Shown here: positions 46,251 through 58,750 of the stretch, piece by piece
Position numbering within the stretch: the stretch's first letter is position 1
Layout of the letters: each line of letters starts with the position of its first letter
Assembly: GCF_026210795.1 (NCBI RefSeq)
Contig: NC_089432.1
Span: 3,100,001-3,164,000 of the forward strand
Direction: 5' to 3'
Source of the DNA: Rhizophagus irregularis
Taxonomy: Eukaryota; Glomeromycota; Glomeromycetes; Glomerales; Glomeraceae
DNA: 64,000 bases
Translations under genes and position numbers: made by a program
Notes under the pieces: generated by a model
Database searches by the model: none
What the model saw: the letters and a program-made list of their open reading frames with translations, nothing else
Told to the model about the DNA's origin: nothing

Positions 46251-48415
46251 GTTCCCAGTGATTTCCTTCCAGTATTCTTCAATATGAGACAATCTTCAAA
46301 AAAATGTATTGCACCTTTTACCTTTTCAAGATTGAGAAAATTATGGGATCTGATATGATTGATAATCTAATATAAGAATACTTCAAACATTAAATGATCA
46401 ATACAATACCATCAGTATAAATTTTATATTTGGTATATGTTTTGGAATTTGCTTTCCCAAAAAGTGGTGATTCTCTCCACAATGTACCATGCCATTATTC
46501 TTTTTATTTCAGAATCAATACCAGGATCAAAGTACATATATTAAGGAACAGTAATATCTCTCTAATAGATAATTGATATGCATTCCTTATACTTTTTGGA
46601 AATTGATGGGATTTTTTTAATGAAATAGATGTTTATCTTCCATTCCTCCCAGATAGTTTGGTTGTTGATAGCTGAAGGTCCTGTTTGCATTTCTCAAAGA
46701 ATTATTAATGCTTAAAATCGTTTCTAGTTCTACTGATTCCAATTTTTTAGGAGCTTCTAGTATTATATACATCAGGTGACATCTCAAAATCTTTTTAGAT
46801 GGTAAAAATTTATATTGGATTTTATTGAACTGACATTTTTTCAATCAATTCATATCTTATATTAGTAAAGGAATTTAAAATATGAAGAATTGGTGAATGA
46901 CATTCAATAATAATATTTTTCCATAAAGGAGAATAAGAAATTGTAGAAATATTAAAGTAAGAAAAACTAATTGGTAAAGAATTATAATCATGAGAAGAAC
47001 ATGCTTCAATAACAGAAACTTAAACATTAAAACAAAGTCTAGTAAAGTGTATCTCATGAAGAAAAGGAACCTTGTATCCTCTGTTATTTTTTTCATTATC
47101 TTTTATCTCTATTACAATCTTTTAAGTATTATTGAATAATCTGGCTGTAAAATTATATCAAGTTCTTAATTGAGTTATTGAGACTAATTGATTTGCATTC
47201 TTATATTAGCCTTACTAATATTTGTTTTTTGATATTGTAAATTTTAAAACTTTGCAGTTATTGTTGCAACAATCAACATGATACTTTGAAGAGATTTCTG
47301 TTACACCAGCAATCCACTTAATAATGTACTCAATAAAGTTCCAATCTCACAAACACCAGATATCCCAAATATTTGAAAAAATAAGTTTAACCACAAATAG
47401 AGTTTAAAAAATAATGATCAATGATTACAGCACCAAAATAAACTTAAATAATTCATTGTATCTTAATAAAATACTTATACTATCATAATTACTAGATAGT
47501 TAGTAATTAAAAAAATATAAAAGAAAAAGAGAAAATATATATATTATTATAGAATAATAACTAAAATTTCTAGACAACTTATATTTTGGATAATAAAAAT
47601 TTAAATTTCAGTATGTAAGTCAAATAATATAATGTAATACTAGTTTATTTAATAAAATATCTAAATCTGACTAGGACCAAATTCTGTAACAATTGATAAT
47701 TCAATTAAGCTCTTTTTGTCCTTTGCATTTCTATGGTTTCTCCCTAAGTCAAATCTTTTTTTGTTTTTATGGTCTTTTACAAATCTAAATTATTTTCTTT
47801 CAGTATTCATGATCTGAATAAAAACAATTGAGAAAATTTGACAAGGAAATTTCATCCTATTTCTTATTAAGTTTAAAAAAATGAAATCTAGCAATTAAAA
47901 TTATAATTATCCAAAAATAAGCATGTAAAAGGCATACTTCAGTAACTTCAGTAATACTATAATATTAAAATAAATCTGAAATTTTAAAATTGGCTTTTAA
48001 TAGTAGTATTTACATTTTAATGATTTTGAGGCAAAATGAAATGTTTACTAAAACTAGTAATTTTTTTAGTAATAATCTTAAATAATCCTATATATATGAT
48101 ATTTAGTTTTTAAGCCTCAAATGTACTTATTGTTAGTTCAATAAAGATAAATTACAAAATTCTTATCATGCAAATTTTGATGGTATATAAATTATTTAAT
48201 TTGGTAAAGAGAGAAAGAATTATTTTCTACTTTTAAGTAGTGTTAGTTATAAAAGTCAAGTAATTTTCATTTATTATATTTATAGGTTCATACTCTTCTT
48301 TCCAAAAATCTGTTATCATTATTTGCCTATTCGTTGTACCAGAAAATTTTAAATGATTGACTGTTATGTTTTTGATTTCGTCCATATTTTGTAATAAGAT
48401 CCTCATTTTGCTCAT
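46251..48415 (-). pseudogene. eroded minus-strand coding region, possibly a retroelement or host-gene relic
   Basis: Several minus-strand stretches look coding but lie in different frames. 46870-47100 reads Y-K-V-P-F-L-H-E-I-H-F-T-R with one stop then S-Y-S-P-L-W-K-N-I-I-I. 46617-46844 includes L-E-A-P-K-K-L-E-S-V-E-L-E. Near 46430-46530 are W-R-E-S-P-L-F-G-K and Y-K-I-Y-T-D-G. 48233-48415 is an open frame of 60 codons containing R-Q-I-M-I-T-D-F-W-K, similar to a PCNA-interaction box. The Y-T-D-G phrase would fit a retroelement RNase H, but I cannot join the pieces into one gene. Treat it as a relic zone. Confidence 0.25.
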
Positions 48416-50256
48416 TTTCTATCATCAACATATCTATATGAATTTTTCTATGTTTGATTAGTTATTTCATTATTCACTCTAACAGCAACTTTGGAAATAA
48501 CTTTATTGTTTTAAGAAAATACTAAAGTGTGGTTTGTGCACTGATAATTTCAACTTTAAATATCAGTAAGTTTGAAAGATGATGGCTGAATAGGAATAAA
48601 TTTTGTAAGGAATCAAAGGTGAAAAATCATGATAAATTATCTTATTATGAAAGTATTGTCATAATTCTTAAATATGCATTTGTATAATAATAACATAAAT
48701 TTGATACTTTAATATATATGTCAAATAATTTAAATCATATGTAAAATTTTTAGTAATAAATAGGAATGGAGCTGAAATTTCATAATAAGATAAGTCACGA
48801 GAGTTATAAAAATCTCTTGTTAATGAAGTTTATTTTACTTCTAAAAAGTATAACTAGTATGTAATGATAATTTAATTTTTCTTTAAAAAAAAGAAAGTGA
48901 GAATAAAATAATAAACAGTGTATACATTTATAAAATTATAAAATAATATACTTTATGTAAAAAATTATTATACAGTAAAAGAGAGGGGAAAGAAAAAAAG
49001 GGATAAATAATCAGGATTAAACAAATTTGGGCTTATATTTATTTTTACTGGGAGATTGCTACATGTGAATTTTACCACATAACTAAGTCATAGCCACAAA
49101 ACAGAAATGTGATCCGGGATTTTCTAAATATCTAAATCATAGCCACAAAATCTCAATCTTTTAGTAAATTAAACATGAAATTTATATATTTTATTTAAAC
49201 AGAAATAGACTAAATTGATGTGAAGTAACTTAATCATGATTAGATTATCTTACACAAAGTTATCACAGCCCAGGCTCAAAATATATAAAATCAATATATT
49301 AACTTTTAATAACAAATATAATAATATTTATAAACCCAAAATTCTTAATTTATAAAAATTCACTAAATACTGAATTAAAAAAAATACCTAATATCCTAGC
49401 AAACTCATAAATTGCACTACCTAACAAAAAAAAATAGCTAGTATAAAAAAAAAAGATAATTCAATAAATTATATCAGACCTTAAGAAAGAATATTATTTT
49501 TGATGGTAGAAACAATTATGGCTATTATGGATATTGTAATTCTAGTTCAAATTTTCTTAACATTTGCTAACATGTCGTATATTGCAAATAAATAATTTAA
49601 TATTATTTATAATCTATTGACTGAACGCTTTAGATATCTTATTGGAGTTTGGTTACATTTCACATATGATAGGAAACAAAAAGTAATACTATATTGCACA
49701 AATATATAAGTCATTAATGTATATTTTTGTAAATGAAATCTGATTCATTGGTTAACAATACCATTGGAATGCACCTGAAATAGATTAATAGATGAACATT
49801 TGAAATTGTTAAATATAGCTTTGTTAGAATCTTTTCAAAGTAACTATTAATAGGGTTAATAATATGAGTTGTAAATTAAGTTTGATCCAATTGCGTATCT
49901 TTATTTTACCAAAACTACTAAAAGTTGGATAGATACAATGTAAAACATATTAATTAAAACATAAAAAACATTATCTATAAAGAATACAATAATTATATTT
50001 ATTCTTTTACTAATTTTTTAAAAAAAAATTGCTATGCCACAAGGAGGCTTAACAAAATGTTACTCCGTAACAAATAAAATTTTGTATTTTTGTATAACAG
50101 ATAGATCAAAATCACATTTAATTACGTCGTTACGTTACGTCGTTACGCCACATGTAATTATTTATTGATAATTATTAACTTTAATGAAAAGCTTAATGCC
50201 TTAGGACATTATTAGACATACAGTAACACAGTAGTTAAAAATAGTATAATAGAAGT
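48416..50256. other. AT-rich intergenic region, nothing recognised
   Basis: No ORF, repeat array or element end of note. A short phrase CATAGCCACAAAA occurs twice (about 49090 and 49139). Confidence 0.4.
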
Positions 50257-50671
50257 AGGTGTAAACGAAGAAAATGATTTTTATTTTAATAATGGAATAG
50301 CTGCTTTAGATAATTATATAAAAGGAAATGAAAATATTATTAATTTTATAAAAAATAGTATTTTTGAAGAAAATAATGTGTCGTATGGAAAGACACAATT
50401 TAATTTAGTAATAGCGTTCAAAGATAGAAAATATAGAAAGAAGGGTGAAATACGCAATGAATATGTGATTTTTTAGTTGTTAATGTTTAAAGATTCTGGT
50501 AGAAATAACGAACTTAAATTGAGAATGATAATTCAAACGGATGATTATAACAATACCCATTCTACAGGCTATCATATAATGAAAATTATTATTGATTTTA
50601 TAAATGTGAGAAATGTACGTAGACGCCTTGATATAAATAAATATATCTTTTATTGTAGCATGGTTAGATAA
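50257..50671 (+). pseudogene. coding relic with one in-frame stop, unknown family
   Basis: A plus-strand frame lacking an initial ATG runs about 70 codons (N-N-G-I-A-A-L-D-N-Y-I-K-G, G-K-T-Q-F-N-L-V-I-A-F-K-D) to a TAG near 50473. It then continues in the same frame for 65 more codons (M-I-I-Q-T-D-D-Y-N-N-T-H-S-T-G-Y-H). Composition looks coding. I do not recognise the family. Confidence 0.35.
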
Positions 50672-51370
50672 TTATAAAATTAATATTATAGAGGGAGAAA
50701 AACATTATATTGCATATGTAGAAAATATAAGAAGGAATTAGAAGATATTAGAGAAATCACCGTTCCTTCATTAATGGATTATACGTTAAAACTCAAAGTA
50801 TTAATCTATTAATTCAAGAATTTGCGTTAAGAATTTTTTAATTTCAGGAAATTATCGTGCATTCTTTAGAGAATCTTCAATTGGAGGAGAAGAATTTGAG
50901 ACCAGATCGATATAAATAATCTATATGTTCATTTGCATTTGCAAACTTTATTGAAGTTGATACTGTTTCATGTTATAAAAAAATTTTTAGCACATCGTTA
51001 CCTACCGATAAATAAGTTTTTATTCACTAACGTCAAAATCGGTATTCAAAATCTCCTTTCAAATTCAGTGAATATTAGAGCGGATAGAAGGTGGTACGTG
51101 ATTTAATTAAAAAACTGCGTGTTTACCAAAAAAAATCTTGAAATAGACATATTTTTAACTATTCTACAGTTTTCTAAAGTTTTATTGATATAAAATAAAA
51201 TTAATTATTTTTATAGGATGTTGATCGCAAAATTTAGATGTATAAAAAAAAAGATCATCCTTAAATAGATTGGTGTCACAAAACTTTGATCTCGTGATGT
51301 AAAGTTATATAATGAACATCGATTTGTCGATCTGCTTGATCTCTTCTTTTTTTGAGCATTTTTATTTAGA
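50672..51370. other. 5' flank of the amidotransferase gene
   Basis: AT-rich with no ORF of note. The region should hold the GatB promoter, but no single motif stands out. Confidence 0.4.
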
Positions 51371-53688
51371 ATGTGGAGTTTTTTCAAAATTGTTTCAACT
51401 CCCAACCATGTTTTAAAATCTTTTCGACATAATATAATTTATGTAAAAAAATTTTCTACCCACAACCTTTACCAAGAAAAATGGGAAGCGATTATTGGGT
51501 TGGAAATTCACGCTCAAATAAATTCAAAGAAAAAGTTGTTTTCTAGTAGGTGATTTATAAATTTTTTATTTAATATTCAAAAAATTAATTTGTATGTATT
51601 TATTATAAAAAATATTTAACAAAAATTTCAAATTTAAAAATCAGATTCATCCACGTCTTTTAATGAACCTGTTAATACAAATGTATCAGTCATTGATGCT
51701 GCTTTTCCGGGTACTATTCCGGTAATTCTTGAATTTAAATTTTAATGCAAAATAGATTAATGAGAATATTTATAATTAATGAAAACTTTTTTTTTTTGTT
51801 AAGCGCATAAATTCTAAGTGTGTTCAACTTATAGTTGCAACATCTTTAGCACTAATGGGAAATGTTCAACCCGTTTCATTCTTTGATAGAAAACATTACT
51901 TTTATCCGGATCTACCGGCTGGATATCAGATAACACAACATTATGGTGAGAGTACATCTATTATAATAGATTAAATGCCACATGTTTAACTTTTTACATC
52001 TTGATTTAATTAGCTCCAATATCCCTTGGTGGAAAAATAACATTATCACCTTTAGATGGACTTGATTATGAAACAGATGTTAGAATAAAACAAATCCAAA
52101 TTGAACAAGTATTGTCAAAATATTAAAATTAGAAAAAAAAGTATATATAATATACTAAATTATTAGCTATTATTTTAATAGGATACAGGAAAAAGTATAC
52201 ATGATATAAAACCTGGAATGGCTTTAATAGATTTAAATCGTTCTGGTACTGGTTTAATGGAAATTGTAACAGAACCTGATATAAGAACATCAAAAGAAGC
52301 AGGTCTAACTGTTCGTAAATTGCAGACCTTACTCAGAACTTTAGGATCATCAAATGGCAACATGGAAGAAGTAAGTCTTGTGATTTTTTTTTTTTTAAAA
52401 AAAACCTTGTAATTAATTTTTTGTAATTAATTTTATTTTAATTTAGGGATCATTACGATGTGATGTAAATGTGTCTGTGCATGAAATAGGAACTCCTTTT
52501 GGTACAAGATGCGAAATCAAAAATTTGAATAGTATCAAATTTTTAATGGCAGCTGTTGGTAACTAATTCAAACTTTGCTAAATATTAAATAAAATATTTT
52601 ATTTTATCTAACATCAACATATGAGTTTGGCTTAATAGATGTAGAAATTGAACGTCAAATAGCTGAATTGAAAAAGGGACATTCTATTATTCAAGAAACT
52701 AGAGGATATGATGTCGCTGCTAATCAAACTTTTAGATTAAGAACTAAAGAAACTTCTGCTGATTATAGATACATGCCTGAACCTGATATACCTTCATTAA
52801 TAATTACTGAAGTATATTATTACTATATTTTCAAACTTTATTAGTTAAATTGCTTAAATTTTAATAGAACTATTAATATTTTAGGATTACCTTACGGGCA
52901 TCCATAATAAACTACCAGAATTACCTGATGATCTTAAAAAAAGACTAATGAATCAATATAATATTTCATTGCGTGATGTTATGTCATTAATGCACGAAGA
53001 TGGTGGTGTTGAATATTTTGAAGAAGTAAGATTTATCTTTATTCTTACTATTGATTGTTATGTAAATTATTTAATTATTTTATTATATTATTTATAGATA
53101 GCAAAAAATCGAAATCCTCATCATGTTGTAAATTGGATTACACATGATTTATATGGTCTTTTAAATACTAATAATATTAAATTCAATCACAATCCTGTAA
53201 CAACACAACAATTAGGTTCTATAATTGATTCTATTAAAACGGATGATATTACAGGTACCTTTGAGCATGAATATTTTTTTTTTGTTTGAATAAAATTTTA
53301 AGTATTAATTATTTATTCTACATAAAGCTAAAACGGGAAGAAAGATTCTTACTATAATGGTTTTGGGTGATAAGCGTCTTTGTCATGATATTGTTCAAGA
53401 AAAGGGATGGAAACAGCTAACAAATACTTACGAATTAGAAATAATTTGTAAAAATATCTTATCAAAAAATCCTAAACAGGTTAATTATTCTTATTTTTTA
53501 TTGATAATTGATTTTCTTATTTTATGTTGATTAATAACGTAATGTTTCATTACAATTATTAGGTACAACAATATAAACAAGGAAATAAAAATATATTTAG
53601 TTGGTTTGTAGGGCAAGTTATGAAAGAAACCAAAAGTAACGCAAATCCTAAATTAGTGAATGATATTTTAACAAAATATTTAAATTAA
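51371..53688 (+). CDS. PET112: mitochondrial glutamyl-tRNA(Gln) amidotransferase subunit B
   Basis: Eleven exons join in frame: 51371-51545, 51645-51721, 51804-51945, 52014-52108, 52182-52370, 52447-52558, 52639-52811, 52885-53025, 53098-53254, 53328-53479 and 53563-53688, giving 512 residues, a normal GatB length. The first about 30 residues are basic and Ser-rich, as expected for a mitochondrial presequence. GatB hallmarks follow: [65 protein letters not shown] and [10 protein letters not shown]. The C-terminal YqeY-like tail ends with the conserved [13 protein letters not shown] region. With subunits A and C/F it converts Glu-tRNA(Gln) to Gln-tRNA(Gln) in mitochondria. No frame break is seen. 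Exon 1's donor at 51546 is the least certain junction. Confidence 0.95.
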
Positions 53689-54405
53689 TAGTATAATAAA
53701 AAGTTTTTTTTTTCTTATTATTTTTGTTAATATAAAATTGTATTAATACAGTGCTAATACTATCTTTATTTTGTGAACAAACTCGTGTTGAAAATTATTT
53801 GCGAAATATAAGGTTATAACGATATCAAAGTATCATTGAACAATTTATATTAATGATTTTTACGTATGATATATTTTAAATAAGAATCTAATTAGATCAA
53901 ATTACATGTAAAGCATAATAGAATTAAAAAACTTTCTAATTTATTTTAACATATAAGCTTATTTAAATTATTTCACAAATAATTTTATCTAATAATTAAA
54001 TATAATTTTAATATTTCGGTTTGTTTAAGGAAAAGGACTTCAATTTTTTTTTTTTTTTTTTGATTTCACGCAAAGAGGCTGAACCTATAAAATTTTGTAC
54101 AAATTTTTATTATTAAAAATCACTTTTAATGGCTCGCCTTTTACATCATAAAAAAAGAAATGCATTATATTACGTTACATAAAATTTGTTTATTGGTAGT
54201 TAAACAGTCTGATGTAGGACATTATAATGAGAATATTACACTATTACACACACCCATTTTATGGAATGTGTAACATGTCAATATTTATAAATAATATAAA
54301 CTTTGTTTCTTTTTTTTAAAACATTTATAGCATTTATAGCATAATAACTTTACAATAAGAACTTTTCTGCACAAACATTGTCTATTGTACTATAAAATGT
54401 ATAAA
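53689..54405. other. intergenic, 5' flank of third kinase gene
   Basis: AT-rich. It includes a T-run near 54043-54061 and the presumed promoter of the downstream kinase. Confidence 0.4.
54286..54293 (+). promoter_or_regulatory. candidate TATA box of the third kinase gene
   Basis: TATAAATA lies 113 bases before the ATG at 54406. The same octamer lies upstream of the gene at 171. Confidence 0.35.
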
Positions 54406-56624
54406 ATGTCTAATAACCCTGAACTTAAGGTTATTGGTTATTCAAATGAGTGGATTAATTGGATTGAAGAATCTATTGTAAAAAAACAAATTAAATATTA
54501 TGATCATAAAGACTTTAATAATATTAAAGAAATTGGACTCGGAAATTTCGGAAGAGTTTATCGTTCAAATTGGAAAAATTCTCATAGTTTTTTAGCTTTA
54601 AAATCTTTTATAAATTTCGATATCATTGCTAAAGAAATTGTTAATGAAGTAAATATAACATTATTATAAACATTTTTGTCTTTACGATACGCTATTAAAT
54701 GCACATTACGTTCCTATTTTAAATTTTATTTATTTTTAGCTTAAACTTCAGCGTGAAGTTGATTTTCATGAAAATATTATTCACTTTTATGGCATCACAA
54801 CAGGTATTATAAATATTTTAAAAATTTCATTTAATAACATAAAGAAAAGTCTAATATTTTTTTATTTTTCAAAAGAAATCCAAAGTGATGATTCAAAGAA
54901 ATACTTGCTAGTGATGGAATATGCCGATAGTGGTACTCTTCGAAATTATTTAAGCGAACGATTTGAAAATCTCACTTGGAATAATAAATTAAATCTAGCG
55001 TTCCAATTAGCTGTTGCTATATCATGTTTGCATGATAAAGAAATCATGCATCATGATTTGGTAGGTTACTTTCAATACTTATTTACGATTTAATGTATTA
55101 CATTGTAAGATTATATATCTAATACAAATATTTACTATTTTACTTTATTATATTTGATAATAGCATTCAAATAATATCTTAGTTCATAAGAATACAATCA
55201 AATTGGCTGACTTTGGGTTGTCAAAAAGGATTAAAGGATTACTTAAATCAAATTTATTTGAAATGGTCGCCTATGTTGATCCACAAATTTTTAATAGAAA
55301 TAGTGATAGCAACGACTCAATGAAAGTGTATTCGTTAAATAAAAAGAGTGACGTTTACAGTATTGGCATACTCTTGTGGGAAATATCTAGTGGGAAACCA
55401 CCTTTTTGTAAAGAATCATACGATATCGGTTTGGCTATGGAAATATTACAAGGTCTTAGAGAGAAACCTATTACTAATACTCCTGATGATTATATGAAAC
55501 TATATACTGGTAATACGATTAAATTTGAATTGTAATTTTTTAACAGTGTTAATTAATTTTTAAGTTTATTTTATTTATATTTAGATTGCTGGAACAATGA
55601 CCCAGATGATCGTCCAATTATCAACCAAGTTATTGCAACATTAGACGCAATTATTCTAAAGGAAAACATCCAAGTATCAAGTATACAGCAGAATATCATT
55701 AATAATCCATTACACCAAATTATTCAAAATTTTAGTGATGTAAATATGAAAGAAATTGAACCTTCAATTTCATCAAATCTAATTACAAATGACTATGAAA
55801 TATTGATTATTGAAATAATTATATTTCTACAAGATGTAGAAGTAGTTAGGAAAAAACGTGAAGTTATTAATTATCTTAATGAAAATAATTTAACTTCTCG
55901 AGAAATTTATGATTGGTTACTAAATAATCAGGATAATTCAGATTCCGTTTTTTTACTTGGAGTATTTAATCATGTTGGAATTGAAATTAATGTTGATGAA
56001 CAAAAAGCATTTGAATTATATCAAAGTGCAGCAAATACAGGGCATGTGCCCGGAATAATTAATTTGGGATTTTGTTATAATAATGGAATTGGAACTAGTA
56101 TTGATAATCAAAAAGCATTTGAACTATATCAAAAAGCAGCAAATTTAGGAAATTCATGTGGAATAAATTTTTTAGGATACTGTTATCAGGAAGGAATTGG
56201 AACTAGTATTGATTACAAAAAAGCATTTGAACTATTTCAAGAATCAGCAAATTTAGGAAGTGTATTTGGAATATGTGGTTTAGGATGTTGTTATGATCAT
56301 GGGATTGGAACAAGTATTGATAAAAAAAAAGCATTGGAGTTATATCAAAAAGGAGCAAATTTAGGAAATATATATGGTATAGCTAGTTTAGGATACTTTT
56401 ATGAAAAAGGTATTGAAACAAATGTTAATGTACAAAAGGCATTTGAACTATATGAAAAGGCTGCGAATTTAGAAGATAGTTTTTCTCAATATTGTCTTGC
56501 TTTTATGTATGAATATGGAAAAGGAGTTGAAAAGAATATAAATCAAGCAATTTATTGGTATAAAAAATGTGCTGAACAAGGAGATGTGAATGCTCAAAAT
56601 AAATTAATAAATTTAATGAATTAA
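54406..56624 (+). CDS. Tyrosine-kinase-like protein kinase with Sel1 repeats (third copy)
   Basis: Exons 54406-54648, 54740-54803, 54876-55060, 55164-55509 and 55585-56624 give 625 residues. The start at 54406 (M-S-N-N) is chosen because both paralogues begin there; an in-frame ATG at 54397 would add three residues. The glycine loop is G-L-G-N-F-G-R-V, followed by L-A-L-K-S-F, H-H-D-L-H-S-N-N (inferred across the exon 3-4 junction) and A-D-F-G-L-S-K-R. All residues needed for catalysis are present except the HRD arginine. Compared with its paralogues it lacks two codons in exon 4. Six Sel1-like units follow (first partial), with C-Y-x-x-G-I-G-T-S-I-D signatures and a final A-I-Y-W-Y-K-K-C-A-E-Q-G-D. 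The function expected from the family is intracellular signalling. Confidence 0.88.
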
Positions 56625-57888
56625 AGAATTTTGTAATACCGGCTTTATTGGAAAAAGATTACAGGTTATATTAATAATATTTTAACAAGTAATAAAGTAA
56701 CAATAAAATAAGTAGTATTCAATGGCATTTTTAAAAAATCCTAGTATACTCTTTAAAATGAAGCATAAAGATACAATATAGTCATGACATTATCCAACCC
56801 AACCTAAATTCTCTATCAAAATACAAGTTCCTATACTAATTACATCAATTCTGTTTTAGGTTTTTAGATTGTTACCTATAGAAATTAAATAGTATCAAAG
56901 CCATATCACAAAACTATCACTCCTATTTCACGCGATAAATGACAATAGTACTGCATGATAATTTATGATTTGCTATTTGTTCTGAAAAATAATTTATTTT
57001 CAGCTTGAAATTATAATTTTAATTTTACTTTATTTGGTTATTTACAATATTAAGAAATAATAATTCCGTTAATTGTAGTTGCGTAAGGAGTGTTAGAAAA
57101 TGATTGTTTTTATTACTAACGTTCAATTTTATTTTTAGCTTCAGTTCAATGTATTGTAAATTCAATTATTAAATAAGTTTATAACAAAAAGTTTTGAGCA
57201 ATAATCTGTAATAATCCCACATATACAGTAGCTATTTAACTAAAAAAGTAGATATAACTTTATATTAGAACTAAAAATACAAAGAAAATAAACCGAAAAA
57301 AGAGATTTTATAATATACAATATATACTACATAAAGCTTCCATAAGCGAAACGCGATTTTCAATAAAACCACCTTTCTGCTTAGTATTTGGCATTTTTTT
57401 TCTTAAAATGCCCTTTTTTTCAAGAAAAAATTTTAAAAATAAAAAATCTAAGACTTCTAGGGCTTTGAATTAATCTTACTAAACTAAGTATTAGTTTAAT
57501 TAGTAGATAAAGTCGCCACCCAAATTAAATTTTGATTATTAACAATTTAACAATTTCTAAAGTGTATTAATGAATTAAAGATATATTATGTGTCGATCGT
57601 ACAGCAATTAATTTAGAATTTAAAATTTTTGTAGACTTCGTATAAAAAAGAAATCTCACTCGAAATGATAAATTCGATATACGAAAGTTATGATTTCATG
57701 TTATTATATGTTTCATACCAACAAAAAAATTCAGAACGTTACTAGCAATCACCCGTTGCTTCGCACCGGGACCAATGAGTTTGTTTAAATAGAAAAATTT
57801 AGTTATTATAATGTAATACTAAGTAAATTAAAGATGGTTACAGTAGTTTTTTGTTTATAATTAGGAATTTAATTAGGTCTTTCAGTTA
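56625..57888. other. AT-rich intergenic region
   Basis: No ORF or element of note. One less AT-rich phrase lies near 57740-57780. Confidence 0.4.
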
Positions 57889-58062
57889 TAGGTGTCGTCG
57901 AAATTAATTACGGCATATGAAGCTTATACCGTAATACCATTCTACCACAATTATGCCGTAATTATTTTATAAATTATTGAATGCCGACCTTTATATTTTA
58001 AGGCCAAATTCCCATTTTGCCGTAATGCCGTAATTATAAATATGGCATTTCGACGACACCTA
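57889..58062. mobile_element. 174-bp TIR element (TAGGTGTCGTCGAAAT)
   Basis: TAGGTGTCGTCGAAAT and ATTTCGACGACACCTA bound a 174-bp segment, with TA on both outer sides (57887-57888 and 58063-58064). The interior has TTACGGCA/TGCCGTAAT repeats in both orientations. It is probably a small Tc1/mariner-type MITE. The TA duplication is weak evidence by itself. Confidence 0.65.
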
Positions 58063-58184
58063 TACTTTCGGTTCTTCTTTGTAACTACTAAGGTATGTTT
58101 TTTATTTTTTTGCTTTTGTTTATTTATTACATGTAATTTCCGTTCCCTACTAACTTTATTTCTTCTTTTAATTTCATGGGTTTG

Positions 58185-58600
58185 GTTTTTACATGGTCCA
58201 TCTGTTTATCTCATTTTCATTTTTTTGTTTTTTTTTTGTCTCTTCATTTCTTTTGCTCTTTTTATTCTTCCCTTCCTTCATTTTTTCCATTGTTTTTATT
58301 TCCTCTTCATTCCTTTTGTCTTTTTCATTCCTTTACACTACCCTTCGTTCATTTCATTTTTACCACTTCATCATTTTCGTTCCTTTACAATATCTTTTGT
58401 TCTTTTCATTTTTTTTCCATTCCCACTTCTCTTTACACTACCCTTTGTTCCTTTATTCCTCTTTGCTCTATTTCGTCCCCTCCATTCTTTTCATTTTTTT
58501 CATTAGTTCCCGCTTGATCTTTTCGTTCCTATTGTTTCTTTCACTCCCCCTTTCCCTTTTACCCTCCCTATTTTTTCATTCACCCTCATTTTTTTATTAA
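58185..58600. repeat. pyrimidine-rich low-complexity tract
   Basis: T/C-only runs (TTCATTTTT, TCCCTTTCCC) extend over about 400 bases and keep all three plus-strand frames open. The three long Phe/Ser/Leu-rich ORFs here are composition artefacts. Confidence 0.8.
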
Positions 58601-58750
58601 TTTTTAGAAGTATTTTCGAAAAAACTTTAATATTATGAAAATACTACAAATGTTTTTACTAATTAATTATAAATTCTATAATTATTTCTTATTTATATTA
58701 CGTCAATCTTAAACTTATAACCAACTTAGGAAAAATATTTTAATAATTAA

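Noticed and set aside
58042-58600. Three overlapping plus-strand ORFs of 113-154 codons rich in Phe, Ser and Leu
   Set aside because: They are all produced by one pyrimidine-only tract that contains no stop codons; the protein would be meaningless low complexity.
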